Shown here: positions 24,627 through 31,578 of the stretch, in pieces
How positions within the stretch are numbered: position 1 is the first letter of the stretch
Layout of the letters: each line of letters begins with the position of its first letter
NCBI GenBank assembly: GCA_963721435.1
Contig: CAVRJC010000012.1
Coordinates: 620,001 to 684,000 of the forward strand
Source: CAVRJC01 sp963721435
GTDB lineage: Bacteria > Actinomycetota > Acidimicrobiia > IMCC26256 > DASPTH01
Direction: 5' to 3'
DNA length: 64,000 nucleotides
Notes under the pieces: model-generated
Told to the model about the DNA's origin: nothing
The model's database searches: none
The model's input: the letters and a program-made list of their open reading frames with translations, nothing else
Made by a program: the position numbers and the translations under genes

Positions 24627-25434
24627 CTACTCCCAGTACGGCAGGGTCGCGTCGTGACAGCGGCGCGCGAAGTCGCCGACCGAGGAGGCACGATCGGCCC
24701 GCGACAGCACCTCGAGTGACACGACGCCGTTCCAGCCCTTGCCCCGCAACGCCTTGGCGAAGGCGGTGAGATCGAGCGAGCCCTCCCCGGGCACCGAGCG
24801 CAGGTTCATGGTGTCGGGCAGCTCGGTGCGGGCCGGATCGACCGGGACGCCGTCGGAGAACTGCACGAACGCGAAGTCGGCGAGATCGAGCGCGTCGATG
24901 TCGGGCCAGTCGTCGCGACCGTGGAAGAAGTGCCACGTGTCGATGATGATGCCGGTCTGCGCGAGGTGGCGGCCGTGGCGCGCCAGCGCAGTCGCGTCGC
25001 CCATCCAGTCGAGCGGCGTGTACGGCGAGTACTCGATGGCAACACCGACCCCGTGCGTGCCGTACTGCTCGCAGATGCGCACGAACCGATCGCGCACACC
25101 GTCGTCGACGGGAACCGTGACGCGCACCTCCATCCACTCACTGCCGAGCGCGATCGCGAACGGCAGCATCTCGTCGGCTTCGGCCTGCGTCGCGCCGTCG
25201 CTCCCGCTGATGTTCAGGCCTGCGATGTCGTAACACTCGAGGCCCGACGTCGCGAGGGCATCGGCGAGCTGGTCGTACGTCTGGCCGGTCTCGCGCCACG
25301 TGCGGCAGCGAGAAGATGTCGGGCGACACGAACGTGAACCCGGCGTCGGCCGCCGCCGCGAACTGGTCGGGGAGCGTGACCCCCTCGTGCACGAGCGGGC
25401 AGTGGTTGAGCGTTGCGAACGCGAGCAGCACCAT
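24627..25434 (-). CDS. Xylose-isomerase-like TIM-barrel protein, frameshifted
   Basis: The N-terminus in one frame (MVLLAFATLNHCPLVHEG, then FVSPDIFSLPH) continues in another as WRETGQTYDQLADALATSG, CYDIAGLNISG, IEYSPYTPLDWM, GIIIDTWHFFHG and FVQFSDG. This is the order of the AP-endonuclease-2/sugar-phosphate-isomerase barrel with its metal Glu, Asp and His residues. One extra base at about 25300-25304 separates the frames (808 bases in all). ATG 25434 follows TAAGGT by seven bases. Function unassigned; likely an epimerase or isomerase. Confidence 0.68.
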
Positions 25435-25441
25435 GCCCCGG

Positions 25442-25447
25442 ACCTTA
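25442..25447 (-). promoter_or_regulatory. -10 element TAAGGT of the isomerase-like gene
   Basis: Minus-strand TAAGGT precedes ATG 25434 by seven bases; its TAA is the stop of the esterase gene behind it. Confidence 0.5.
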
Positions 25448-26410
25448 CGCCGCGAAGCACCCGCTGAGGAACGAGACGATCGGCTCGGTCATCACGGTGT
25501 CACCGGGTGCGCCGATCTCCGAGTTCACCTGGTTGTGAGTGAGGGACCCGGCATCGATGGTGTCGGCGGCGATGCCGGCGGCGCGCAGGCGCGCGAGGAA
25601 CTCGGTCTCGATCGCTCGCCGGCGGGGCGTGCCGCGCACGACGCCGATCATCGGCGGGATCCCGATACCGGGCTGGATCCGCAGCGTCGCCGACGTGTCG
25701 GTCAGGTAGGCGGGGTCGTTCCCGAGCGCGCGCCGCCACTGCTCCTGTTCCCCGTCGGGGTCGTCGGCCCCGGCCTGCGGCTTGTCGAACCCCTCGGTGT
25801 CGAGCGGGCCCGCGGACGCGACCGCGTCGAGGCCGAGGCCGTGGGCGGCGAGGTACGCCGGGTTGGACACCACGTTGGCGACGATGTCGGCACCCGCGGA
25901 ATGGCCGAGCAGCGCGATCTCCGACGGGTCACCGCCGTACTCGGCGATGTTGGCCTTCACCCACGCCACCGCCGCCGCGACATCTTCGTAGTGGTCGGGA
26001 TATTGCGCCGACTGCGCCTCACCCGGGCGCGTGAGCCGGTAGTTCACGCTCACGAGCATCCAGCCGTGCGCGTTGAACAGGTGGACCTTGTCGGCAACCT
26101 GGTTCTTCTTGTCGCCGACCGAGTAGCCACCGCCGTGCACCCACATGACGACGGGGACGCCGCACGCGGGTGTCGGCGGGTAGATGTCGAGGCTGAGCAG
26201 GTTGGCGTCGACGCCCGGGACCGTCTTGTAGACGACGGTGGTCGGCGCGGTGGACTTCGGGCACGGCGCCTTCGACGACGTCGACACGGTCGCGGGCGCG
26301 CGTGTCGTGCTCGGCTCGGCGTCGGATCCGTCGCTGCCGCATCCCGCGACGACGGCGAGCACGCCGAGGAGCACCGCGACGCCGACGAGACGACCGGCGC
26401 GGACGATCAC
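25445..26410 (-). CDS. Lipoprotein alpha/beta-hydrolase (BD-FAE-like esterase)
   Basis: About 321 residues. A signal peptide with lipobox VVAGC is followed by a Ser/Thr-rich linker and a hydrolase domain: oxyanion motif VHGGGYSVGD, nucleophile Ser in GHSAGAD, and a late His in SLTHNQ. It is probably a surface-anchored carboxylesterase. GTG 26410 gives the GTGA overlap used throughout this operon; an ATG at 26428 would add six Arg-rich residues and overlap 22 bases. Last gene of the PPOX-PPOX-GAF-esterase operon. Confidence 0.8.
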   Translation of the reverse strand: MIVRAGRLVGVAVLLGVLAVVAGCGSDGSDAEPSTTRAPATVSTSSKAPCPKSTAPTTVVYKTVPGVDANLLSLDIYPPTPACGVPVVMWVHGGGYSVGDKKNQVADKVHLFNAHGWMLVSVNYRLTRPGEAQSAQYPDHYEDVAAAVAWVKANIAEYGGDPSEIALLGHSAGADIVANVVSNPAYLAAHGLGLDAVASAGPLDTEGFDKPQAGADDPDGEQEQWRRALGNDPAYLTDTSATLRIQPGIGIPPMIGVVRGTPRRRAIETEFLARLRAAGIAADTIDAGSLTHNQVNSEIGAPGDTVMTEPIVSFLSGCFAA

Positions 26411-27369
26411 GCGTCGGCGTCGACGCATTCGAGCGCGAGCGTGGCATCGACGACGAGACGGAATCGACCGCGGCCGGTCTTCTCGATGCGGATCGGCGCG
26501 TCGCGTTCGTCGAGCCGGCGCTTCAGGAGGATGAGCCGACTCTCCAGGTTGTCGCGGAACTCGGGCAGCTCGAGCGAGGGGTCGAGCCGCACCTCCTTGT
26601 TGGTGAACTCGACGCGACCATCGCGCTCGTACTGACCGAGCAACACCCAGAGGATGCGGCCGGCGACACCCTTGATGAGGTAGTCGTCGTCGAGGAACGT
26701 GCTGCCGTCGACCGCGAAGAACCGCACGCGAGTGACCGGCGCGCTCACCGCGACGGCCGCGCGCCGTGGCGTGCCACCCGGCGCGTTGACGCTGCCGGCG
26801 CCGGCGCGATCGGCATCGGCGCGCTCCTGCGCCTGGTCGATCTCGATCGCGCTGGCAACGAGCGACGCCACCACGCTCACGAGCGCCTCGTCGATGGGGT
26901 TGAACGCGAGCCGCCGCTCGCTCTCGACCGCGACGACACCGACGAGCTGACCCAGCACCATCGCCGGCACCGCCACCTGGCTCTCGGCGTTCGCCAGGCC
27001 CGGCAGGGGGATCTCGAGCCCGGGCGCTTCCCCGCCGCGCTCCTCGTAGGCGCGGCGCACGGTGCGAGCGTACGCCAGCATCTGCTTCAGGTTGCCGACC
27101 CGCATCGGCTCGGCCCGCGCCGCGGCCATGCCGATGATGCCGTCGCCGACCCGCACCTCCGATCCGATGCCTTCGGTGGGGTACCCATGGCTGGCGATCG
27201 TGTAGAGCCGCTCCCCACGCTCGTCGAGCAAGAGCAGCAACGAGTGCTCGTAGCCCAGGAGATCGGCGAGGCCCGCGAGCGCGGTGCTCACGAGCGTGTC
27301 GAGGTCGGGGCAGCGGGCGAGCCGGGTGCTCAGCTCCGCGAGGCGGTGCGCCGACGACGCGTCGTTCAC
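26407..27369 (-). CDS. GAF-domain protein with C-terminal DNA-binding-like region
   Basis: 320 residues. An N-terminal GAF domain (LSTRLARCPDLDTLVSTAL, YEHSLLLLLDERGERLYT, QVAVPAMVLGQLVGVVAVES) binds a small ligand in known members. The last ~100 residues (KGVAGRILWVLLGQYERDG, TNKEVRLDPSLELPEFRDNL, LILLKRRLDE) look like a winged-helix output module. It may be a sensor-regulator. GTG 27369 overlaps the upstream stop (GTGA). Its two flavin-barrel partners upstream suggest redox or small-molecule sensing. Confidence 0.72.
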   Translation of the reverse strand: MNDASSAHRLAELSTRLARCPDLDTLVSTALAGLADLLGYEHSLLLLLDERGERLYTIASHGYPTEGIGSEVRVGDGIIGMAAARAEPMRVGNLKQMLAYARTVRRAYEERGGEAPGLEIPLPGLANAESQVAVPAMVLGQLVGVVAVESERRLAFNPIDEALVSVVASLVASAIEIDQAQERADADRAGAGSVNAPGGTPRRAAVAVSAPVTRVRFFAVDGSTFLDDDYLIKGVAGRILWVLLGQYERDGRVEFTNKEVRLDPSLELPEFRDNLESRLILLKRRLDERDAPIRIEKTGRGRFRLVVDATLALECVDADA

Positions 27370-27815
27370 CGCGCCGGTTCGCCGTCGTTGATGTGACGAG
27401 CCGCGAGCACCTGGTCGATCGAGACCACGCGGTACACGTCGGCGCTGCGGAGCTTGAAGACGTCTTGCATGCCTGTGAGCGCGGCGATGGCGTCGATGTC
27501 GCGTCGCATCAGCTCGAACAGTGGCCCGCGTCGCTCGGTGCGCTCGTACTGCAGGATCAGCTTGAAGCTGTCGTATGTGAGGGGATCGATCACCATCACG
27601 CACGCGCGCGGGTTCTCGGCGAGGTTGCGGACCGTCTTCGAGAAGAACTGGTTGGAGAGCGCGACACGCTCGTCGTCGACCATGTGCACGCGTGAGAGAT
27701 GCGTGACGTTCGGGATGCCGTCGGACGACGCGGTCGCGATCTCCGCGGGCACGACCCCTTCGAAGCAGGACACGATGTCGGAGAGTGTGATCCGGCGCTC
27801 GGGCGCGGCAGTCAT
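27366..27815 (-). CDS. Pyridoxamine 5'-phosphate oxidase-like flavin split-barrel protein
   Basis: 149 residues: FEGVVPAEIATASSDGIPN, SRVHMVDDERVALSNQF, SKTVRNLAENPRACVMVID. This is the FMN-binding split-barrel start of the PPOX/PNPOx-like family. A helical C-terminus follows. No substrate is assignable. ATG 27815 overlaps the upstream stop as ATGA, and its own stop overlaps the GAF start, so the order of expression is fixed: PPOX-a, PPOX-b, GAF, esterase. Confidence 0.75.
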   Translation of the reverse strand: MTAAPERRITLSDIVSCFEGVVPAEIATASSDGIPNVTHLSRVHMVDDERVALSNQFFSKTVRNLAENPRACVMVIDPLTYDSFKLILQYERTERRGPLFELMRRDIDAIAALTGMQDVFKLRSADVYRVVSIDQVLAARHINDGEPAR

Positions 27816-28285
27816 ACGTTCGTCTCCACGGGCGCGAGCTTCGCCCCGGCTGCAGGCCCCGGCGTCTGGTCGAACACGCTGTCGACGGTCACGATGCACG
27901 CGACGATGCCCGGGGGCAGGAGCCGCCAGATGAGCTCCTCCGGCGAGCCGTCGGCCTCGTGGATCGCTCGCACGCACCCCGCGCAGAAGGTGTCGAAGCG
28001 GATGCGATCTTCCGCGGTGGCGGCATCGGTGCGGATGGCCCGGCCCTTGAGCTGGTACGAGACGAACGTGGTGAAGTGCGTCACCGTCAGTGCGAACGCG
28101 CCCGTGGTGGCCAGGTTCTCGAGCGATGTCGCAGCGCTCGAGGAGAGGAGCACCCGGACCTCGCACGGCCCCGTCACCTCGAGCCCCCAGCCGCGGGTGG
28201 CGTCGGGCAGGCCGTCGGCATCGACGGTGCCGACGATCATGGCGCACGCCGACTCGAGCAGCTCCGCAGCTTCGGGTTCGATCAC
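27812..28285 (-). CDS. PPOX-like flavin split-barrel protein
   Basis: 157 residues: ACAMIVGTVDADGLPDATRG, LLSSSAATSLENLATTGAFA, VTHFTTFVSYQLKGRA. These give the split-barrel pattern of flavin-dependent PPOX relatives. Two Cys residues near position 110 (DTFCAGCVRA) could bind metal or react. GTG 28285 is chosen; the frame stays open to a TTG at 28366, but that extension is Arg/Gly-rich and looks non-coding. First gene of the four-gene operon. Confidence 0.65.
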   Translation of the reverse strand: MIEPEAAELLESACAMIVGTVDADGLPDATRGWGLEVTGPCEVRVLLSSSAATSLENLATTGAFALTVTHFTTFVSYQLKGRAIRTDAATAEDRIRFDTFCAGCVRAIHEADGSPEELIWRLLPPGIVACIVTVDSVFDQTPGPAAGAKLAPVETNV

Positions 28286-28493
28286 GGTTCCGGGACCCCA
28301 ACCTGTTGCCCTGGCCTCACGCCCGCTCCTTCGCCCTCGCGCACAGCTGCCATTCGGGAGTAGCAACTTCTTAGCGTTTCCTCACGCGCCTTTCAGGAGC
28401 GCAGGGGGTTGCAGTCCCGGAAGATGGTGACACGAAACCACGGTGTCGCCACGAAGGCAGCACCGGAGCCCCGACACACCTGGAGGAACCGCC

Positions 28494-29219
28494 ATGACGG
28501 CAACCACGAACACCACCATCCCGGCCCTCGCCGTCGAGACTGCGGCGCTCGAGACGGTGACCTTCGACTTCTACCGCGACATCCACAAAGGCATTCGCGC
28601 CGAGCTGTTCGCAGTGACGCACGCCGCCGGCACCGTCGACCCCGGCAGCTCCGAGGCGATCGCCGCGGTGGCGACCCGCTGGCGCAACCTCTCCGGGATG
28701 CTGGTGACCCACGCCGACCACGAAGAGGTCTACGTGCAGCCCGTCATCGAGGAGCACGCGCCCCGCCTCGCGGGTGAGATCATCTCCGCCCACCGTGAGC
28801 TCGAGGCCCGGGCCGCCGGGCTCGAGGTGCTGGCGGACCACGCGGTCGACGCGTGCCCGGCCGACGCCCGGCTGGTGACCCACCGCCTCTACCTCGGCCT
28901 CGCCGGCTTCGCCTCGGCGTACATGGTGCACCAGGAGTTCGAGGAGCTCGAGGTGATGCCCGCGCTGAGCGCGGCGGTGGGCGTCGACGAGCTGATCGCC
29001 ATCGACATGGCCATCGTCTCGCAGCTCACGCCCGACGAGATGGTGTACTCGGCATCGCTGATGCTGCCCGCGATGAACATCGAGGACCGCGTCGAGCTCG
29101 TCGGCGGGATGAAGGAGGGCATGCCCCCCGAGATGTTCGCCGGGGTGTGGGGTCTCGTCGAGGGCGTGCTGGCCCCCGAGGACTTCCGTCAGCTCGGAGC
29201 GCGCCTCGGCATCTCGTAG
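28494..29219 (+). CDS. Hemerythrin-like HHE domain protein
   Basis: 241 residues, four-helix bundle. Candidate iron ligands are spaced as in HHE-domain proteins: RDIHKGIRAELF, THADHEEVYVQPVIEEH, ISAHRELEARA and VHQEFEELEVMP. Such proteins sense or carry O2, NO or iron. A C-terminal ~70-residue extension (VGGMKEGMPPEMFAGVWGL) is unassigned. GGAGG seven bases before ATG 28494 is a strong ribosome site. A partly paired repeat (GGTGACAC ... GTGTCGCC, about 28425-28450) lies in the leader. Confidence 0.8.
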   Translation: MTATTNTTIPALAVETAALETVTFDFYRDIHKGIRAELFAVTHAAGTVDPGSSEAIAAVATRWRNLSGMLVTHADHEEVYVQPVIEEHAPRLAGEIISAHRELEARAAGLEVLADHAVDACPADARLVTHRLYLGLAGFASAYMVHQEFEELEVMPALSAAVGVDELIAIDMAIVSQLTPDEMVYSASLMLPAMNIEDRVELVGGMKEGMPPEMFAGVWGLVEGVLAPEDFRQLGARLGIS

Positions 29220-29236
29220 GTCCGAAAATTCCGTGG

Positions 29237-29282
29237 ACAACCGGCAGTTGGGTGACCTCGACGGCACTCGACTGCCGGTTGT
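29237..29282. repeat. Perfect 12-bp inverted repeat between two genes
   Basis: ACAACCGGCAGT at 29237-29248 is repeated inverted as ACTGCCGGTTGT at 29271-29282, with a 22-base loop. It begins 18 bases after the hemerythrin-like stop. It could be a terminator without a T-run, or an operator for the Lys-rich gene. Confidence 0.6.
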
Positions 29283-29355
29283 TCGCGAGGAGATCAAGCG
29301 GGACGGAATCGCCGCTACGGTGACGGCGCAGGTTCGCGACAACCGAGGAGCAACC

Positions 29356-29469
29356 GTGGCCGACAAATCGCCCAAGAAAGACAACGCCAAGAAGGCGGGC
29401 AAGTCCCTCAAGGAGAAGCGGGCCGAGAAGCACATGAAGAAGCAGGGCAACCGCCCGATCGGGAGCTGA
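29356..29469 (+). CDS. Small Lys-rich protein (37 aa)
   Basis: GTG 29356 has GAGGAG five bases upstream. The peptide (start VADKSPKKDNAKKAGKSLKE) is about one third Lys and lacks hydrophobic segments, so it is probably a small cytosolic nucleic-acid- or ribosome-binding protein. The longer open frame from 29233 crosses the inverted repeat and is less likely to be translated. Function unknown. Confidence 0.55.
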   Translation: MADKSPKKDNAKKAGKSLKEKRAEKHMKKQGNRPIGS

Positions 29470-29487
29470 CGCCGCGGTTGCGCCGAG

Positions 29488-30492
29488 TCAGCCGGCGCGC
29501 AGCGCGCGCCAGAGGTCGCGGTAGCTGCGGTACTCGAGCTCGGTCGTCACGTAGCCGGCGTCGAGCAACGCGCGGTGATAGCGCGGCAGGTTGCGCATCG
29601 ACACCCCCGCGTCCACATGGTGCGCGAGGTGCCACCCGATGTTGTACGGCACGAGGAAGAATCGCGTGACCGCGTGCTGGCGTACCGAGTGCGTGGTGAC
29701 ACGGCGGTCGGATGACGCCTGCATGCCCCCGTGCTCCGCGATCGCGCGCAGGCGGTTGATGACGCGCCACACCGTGAGGTAGGGGACGACCCACAGCACC
29801 GGGTAGATCCACCAGTACCCGACCGCGATCGCGACCCCGAGCAGCACCGCCTGCACGAGCAGGATCTGCCAGAGCGTGCGGCGCACCTTCGGGTTGTCGG
29901 AGCGGAAGCCGGCGAACTGGTCGCGGAACAGGCGGAAGCCGGTGCGACCGGTGCCGTCACGCGTGAGCTTGCGCCGGAAGCTCGCGGTGCTGATCGGGTA
30001 ATCGGCGTAGAGCGGGATGTCGGGCTCGTCGGGACCGAACTCCTGACGGTGGTGCGCCATGTGCACACGTCGGTACGCATCGGTGGACGTGAAGACCGGG
30101 TACCCGAGCAGCCAGCGACCGACGAGATCGTTGGCGCGCCGGTTCGCGAACAGCAGCCGGTGGGCGGCTTCGTGCATCAATGACGCGAACTGGGCCTGCG
30201 CGCGCCCCATCAGGAAGAACACGATGACGAAGCCGACCGGGTTGCCCCACCACACCGCGAGCGCGATCAGCCCGACGGTCTGCACCCAGAGGAACGCGAC
30301 CGACCACGCGTTCCGCCACGACGGGATACGCCGCAACTCATCTCGGAACGAGGGCTGCGGGCGGCCGTCGGCGCGCACGAGCTCGGTCGCGTGACCGGCA
30401 GGGATCCGCTCGGGTGGCGGCACCATGCCGCCCAGCGTGCGGGATACACCGGGTGTGCGGGACCCGGTGGCGGCGATCGTGGGATCCGCCAT
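29488..30492 (-). CDS. Membrane fatty-acid desaturase family protein
   Basis: 334 residues with three His boxes: HEAAH, HMAHH and HLAHH, plus hydrophobic pairs around residues 65-100 and 210-240. This fits the membrane di-iron fatty-acid desaturase/hydroxylase superfamily. Closest in layout are soluble-substrate or carotenoid/lipid hydroxylases with HxxxH first box; the substrate cannot be set. ATG 30492 follows TACGCT by six bases (leaderless). It converges with the Lys-rich gene. Confidence 0.82.
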   Translation of the reverse strand: MADPTIAATGSRTPGVSRTLGGMVPPPERIPAGHATELVRADGRPQPSFRDELRRIPSWRNAWSVAFLWVQTVGLIALAVWWGNPVGFVIVFFLMGRAQAQFASLMHEAAHRLLFANRRANDLVGRWLLGYPVFTSTDAYRRVHMAHHRQEFGPDEPDIPLYADYPISTASFRRKLTRDGTGRTGFRLFRDQFAGFRSDNPKVRRTLWQILLVQAVLLGVAIAVGYWWIYPVLWVVPYLTVWRVINRLRAIAEHGGMQASSDRRVTTHSVRQHAVTRFFLVPYNIGWHLAHHVDAGVSMRNLPRYHRALLDAGYVTTELEYRSYRDLWRALRAG

Positions 30493-30498
30493 GCAACC

Positions 30499-30504
30499 AG
30501 CGTA
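30499..30504 (-). promoter_or_regulatory. -10 element TACGCT of the 30492 desaturase
   Basis: Minus-strand TACGCT precedes ATG 30492 by six bases; same hexamer and spacing as the VanY-like gene. Confidence 0.5.
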
Positions 30505-30510
30505 CGCCCG

Positions 30511-31347
30511 CTAAGGCGTCTGCGGGCCGAGGAGCAGCGCGGGGAGCAACATCGCGGCGAAGCCGCAGCACACGGTGAACACGACCGTCGACGCGGTCCA
30601 CCGGTGCTCGAGCCGCGCGACTTCCGCACGCGGGACCCGCAGCCACCGCGCGAGCCCCGACACGGCCCAGGGGCGCCCCAACAGCCAGATCACGACCGCG
30701 AGCTGACCGAGCGGGAGCAGCGGCCAGGGGCCGAACGGCACCGCGAGCGCCACCGCCACCGCGAGCACGAGGAGCGGTGCCGCGAACTGCGCGAGCATCA
30801 GCAGCGCGCGGCGCCCGCGCGACGCAGGAGTGCCCGCCTCGCCTTCGACGCCGACGGGAACGCCGAGCGCCTCCGAGGCGTCCTCGAGGGTGAGCGGATT
30901 GCGCGCGCAGCGCGGGCACGCGGGGACCACGGACCCGAACAGGCGCTTGTGCAACAGCTCGGCTTCGCGCCCGCACCGCACACACCGGCGCGGGATCGAC
31001 ACGCCCCGGACTCGCTGATCGCTCGCGCGGTAACCGTGCTCGTGCTCGATGACCCGCCCCGACAGCTCGACGTCGAGCACGACCAGCTCGGGGTCGCCAC
31101 CACCGAGCCGCCACAGGTCGTCGTCGTTGTCGACCGCGTAGAAGCCGCACGTGCACCCGGCGTCGGGTGCCGGGTGGGGCTCGCCCAGCTCACACCGTGC
31201 GTGCGACGCGGCCGAGTACGGCTCGCTGTTGGCCTGGAAGAACGCCGGCAGGAAGGCGATGCCGTCGCCGCGACGCACCAGCCGGGCAAACTTCCGCGCG
31301 GTGATCGGCGTCGCGTAGACGTCCCAGGGCAGGGCCTCGTCGGTCAC
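30511..31347 (-). CDS. Zinc-ribbon membrane protein of unknown function
   Basis: 278 residues, family not recognised. A cytosolic N-terminal region contains HARCELGEPHPAPDAGCTCG (several Cys/His). A zinc-ribbon-like pair, CVRCG ... CPRCA, lies near residues 120-148. The C-terminal third has two hydrophobic hairpins (LAQFAAPLLVLAVAVALAV and STVVFTVCCGFAAMLLPAL). GTG 31347 overlaps the stop of the preceding 49-residue gene as GTGA, so the two are a pair. A membrane-tethered metal- or redox-sensing role is only a guess. Confidence 0.6.
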   Translation of the reverse strand: MTDEALPWDVYATPITARKFARLVRRGDGIAFLPAFFQANSEPYSAASHARCELGEPHPAPDAGCTCGFYAVDNDDDLWRLGGGDPELVVLDVELSGRVIEHEHGYRASDQRVRGVSIPRRCVRCGREAELLHKRLFGSVVPACPRCARNPLTLEDASEALGVPVGVEGEAGTPASRGRRALLMLAQFAAPLLVLAVAVALAVPFGPWPLLPLGQLAVVIWLLGRPWAVSGLARWLRVPRAEVARLEHRWTASTVVFTVCCGFAAMLLPALLLGPQTP

Positions 31348-31493
31348 CGGCTGCCCCGCTGCGACAGCGGCACGGGCGCCGCCGGCGCCGGCGTCTCGGG
31401 CTCGGAGGCCGGAATCGGCAGCTGCTCGGGCAGCGCCGGCTCGTCAGGCACGGGGATGAAGATCTCCCGCTTGGGCTCGCCGATCGCCCCCAT
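31344..31493 (-). CDS. Small Pro/Glu-rich protein (49 aa)
   Basis: ATG 31493 lies seven bases from GGAGGT; an ATG two codons upstream is too close to that site. The peptide begins MGAIGEPKREIFIPVPDEP and is rich in Pro, Glu and Ala, with no membrane span, so it is probably disordered. Its stop overlaps the start of the zinc-ribbon membrane gene by GTGA, the best evidence that it is translated. Family not recognised. Confidence 0.5.
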   Translation of the reverse strand: MGAIGEPKREIFIPVPDEPALPEQLPIPASEPETPAPAAPVPLSQRGSR

Positions 31494-31578
31494 GGGCATC
31501 ACCTCCGGCGCGAATGGTGCTCCGGCCCCAGTGTGCCAGGCCACGCCCGGGCCCACCCACTGGTGCGATGATCGGCTC

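Noticed and set aside
30391..31578. N-terminal extension of the molybdenum-enzyme frame by 396 codons
   Set aside because: It lies antisense to the desaturase start and the zinc-ribbon gene; the family begins at ATG 31579.
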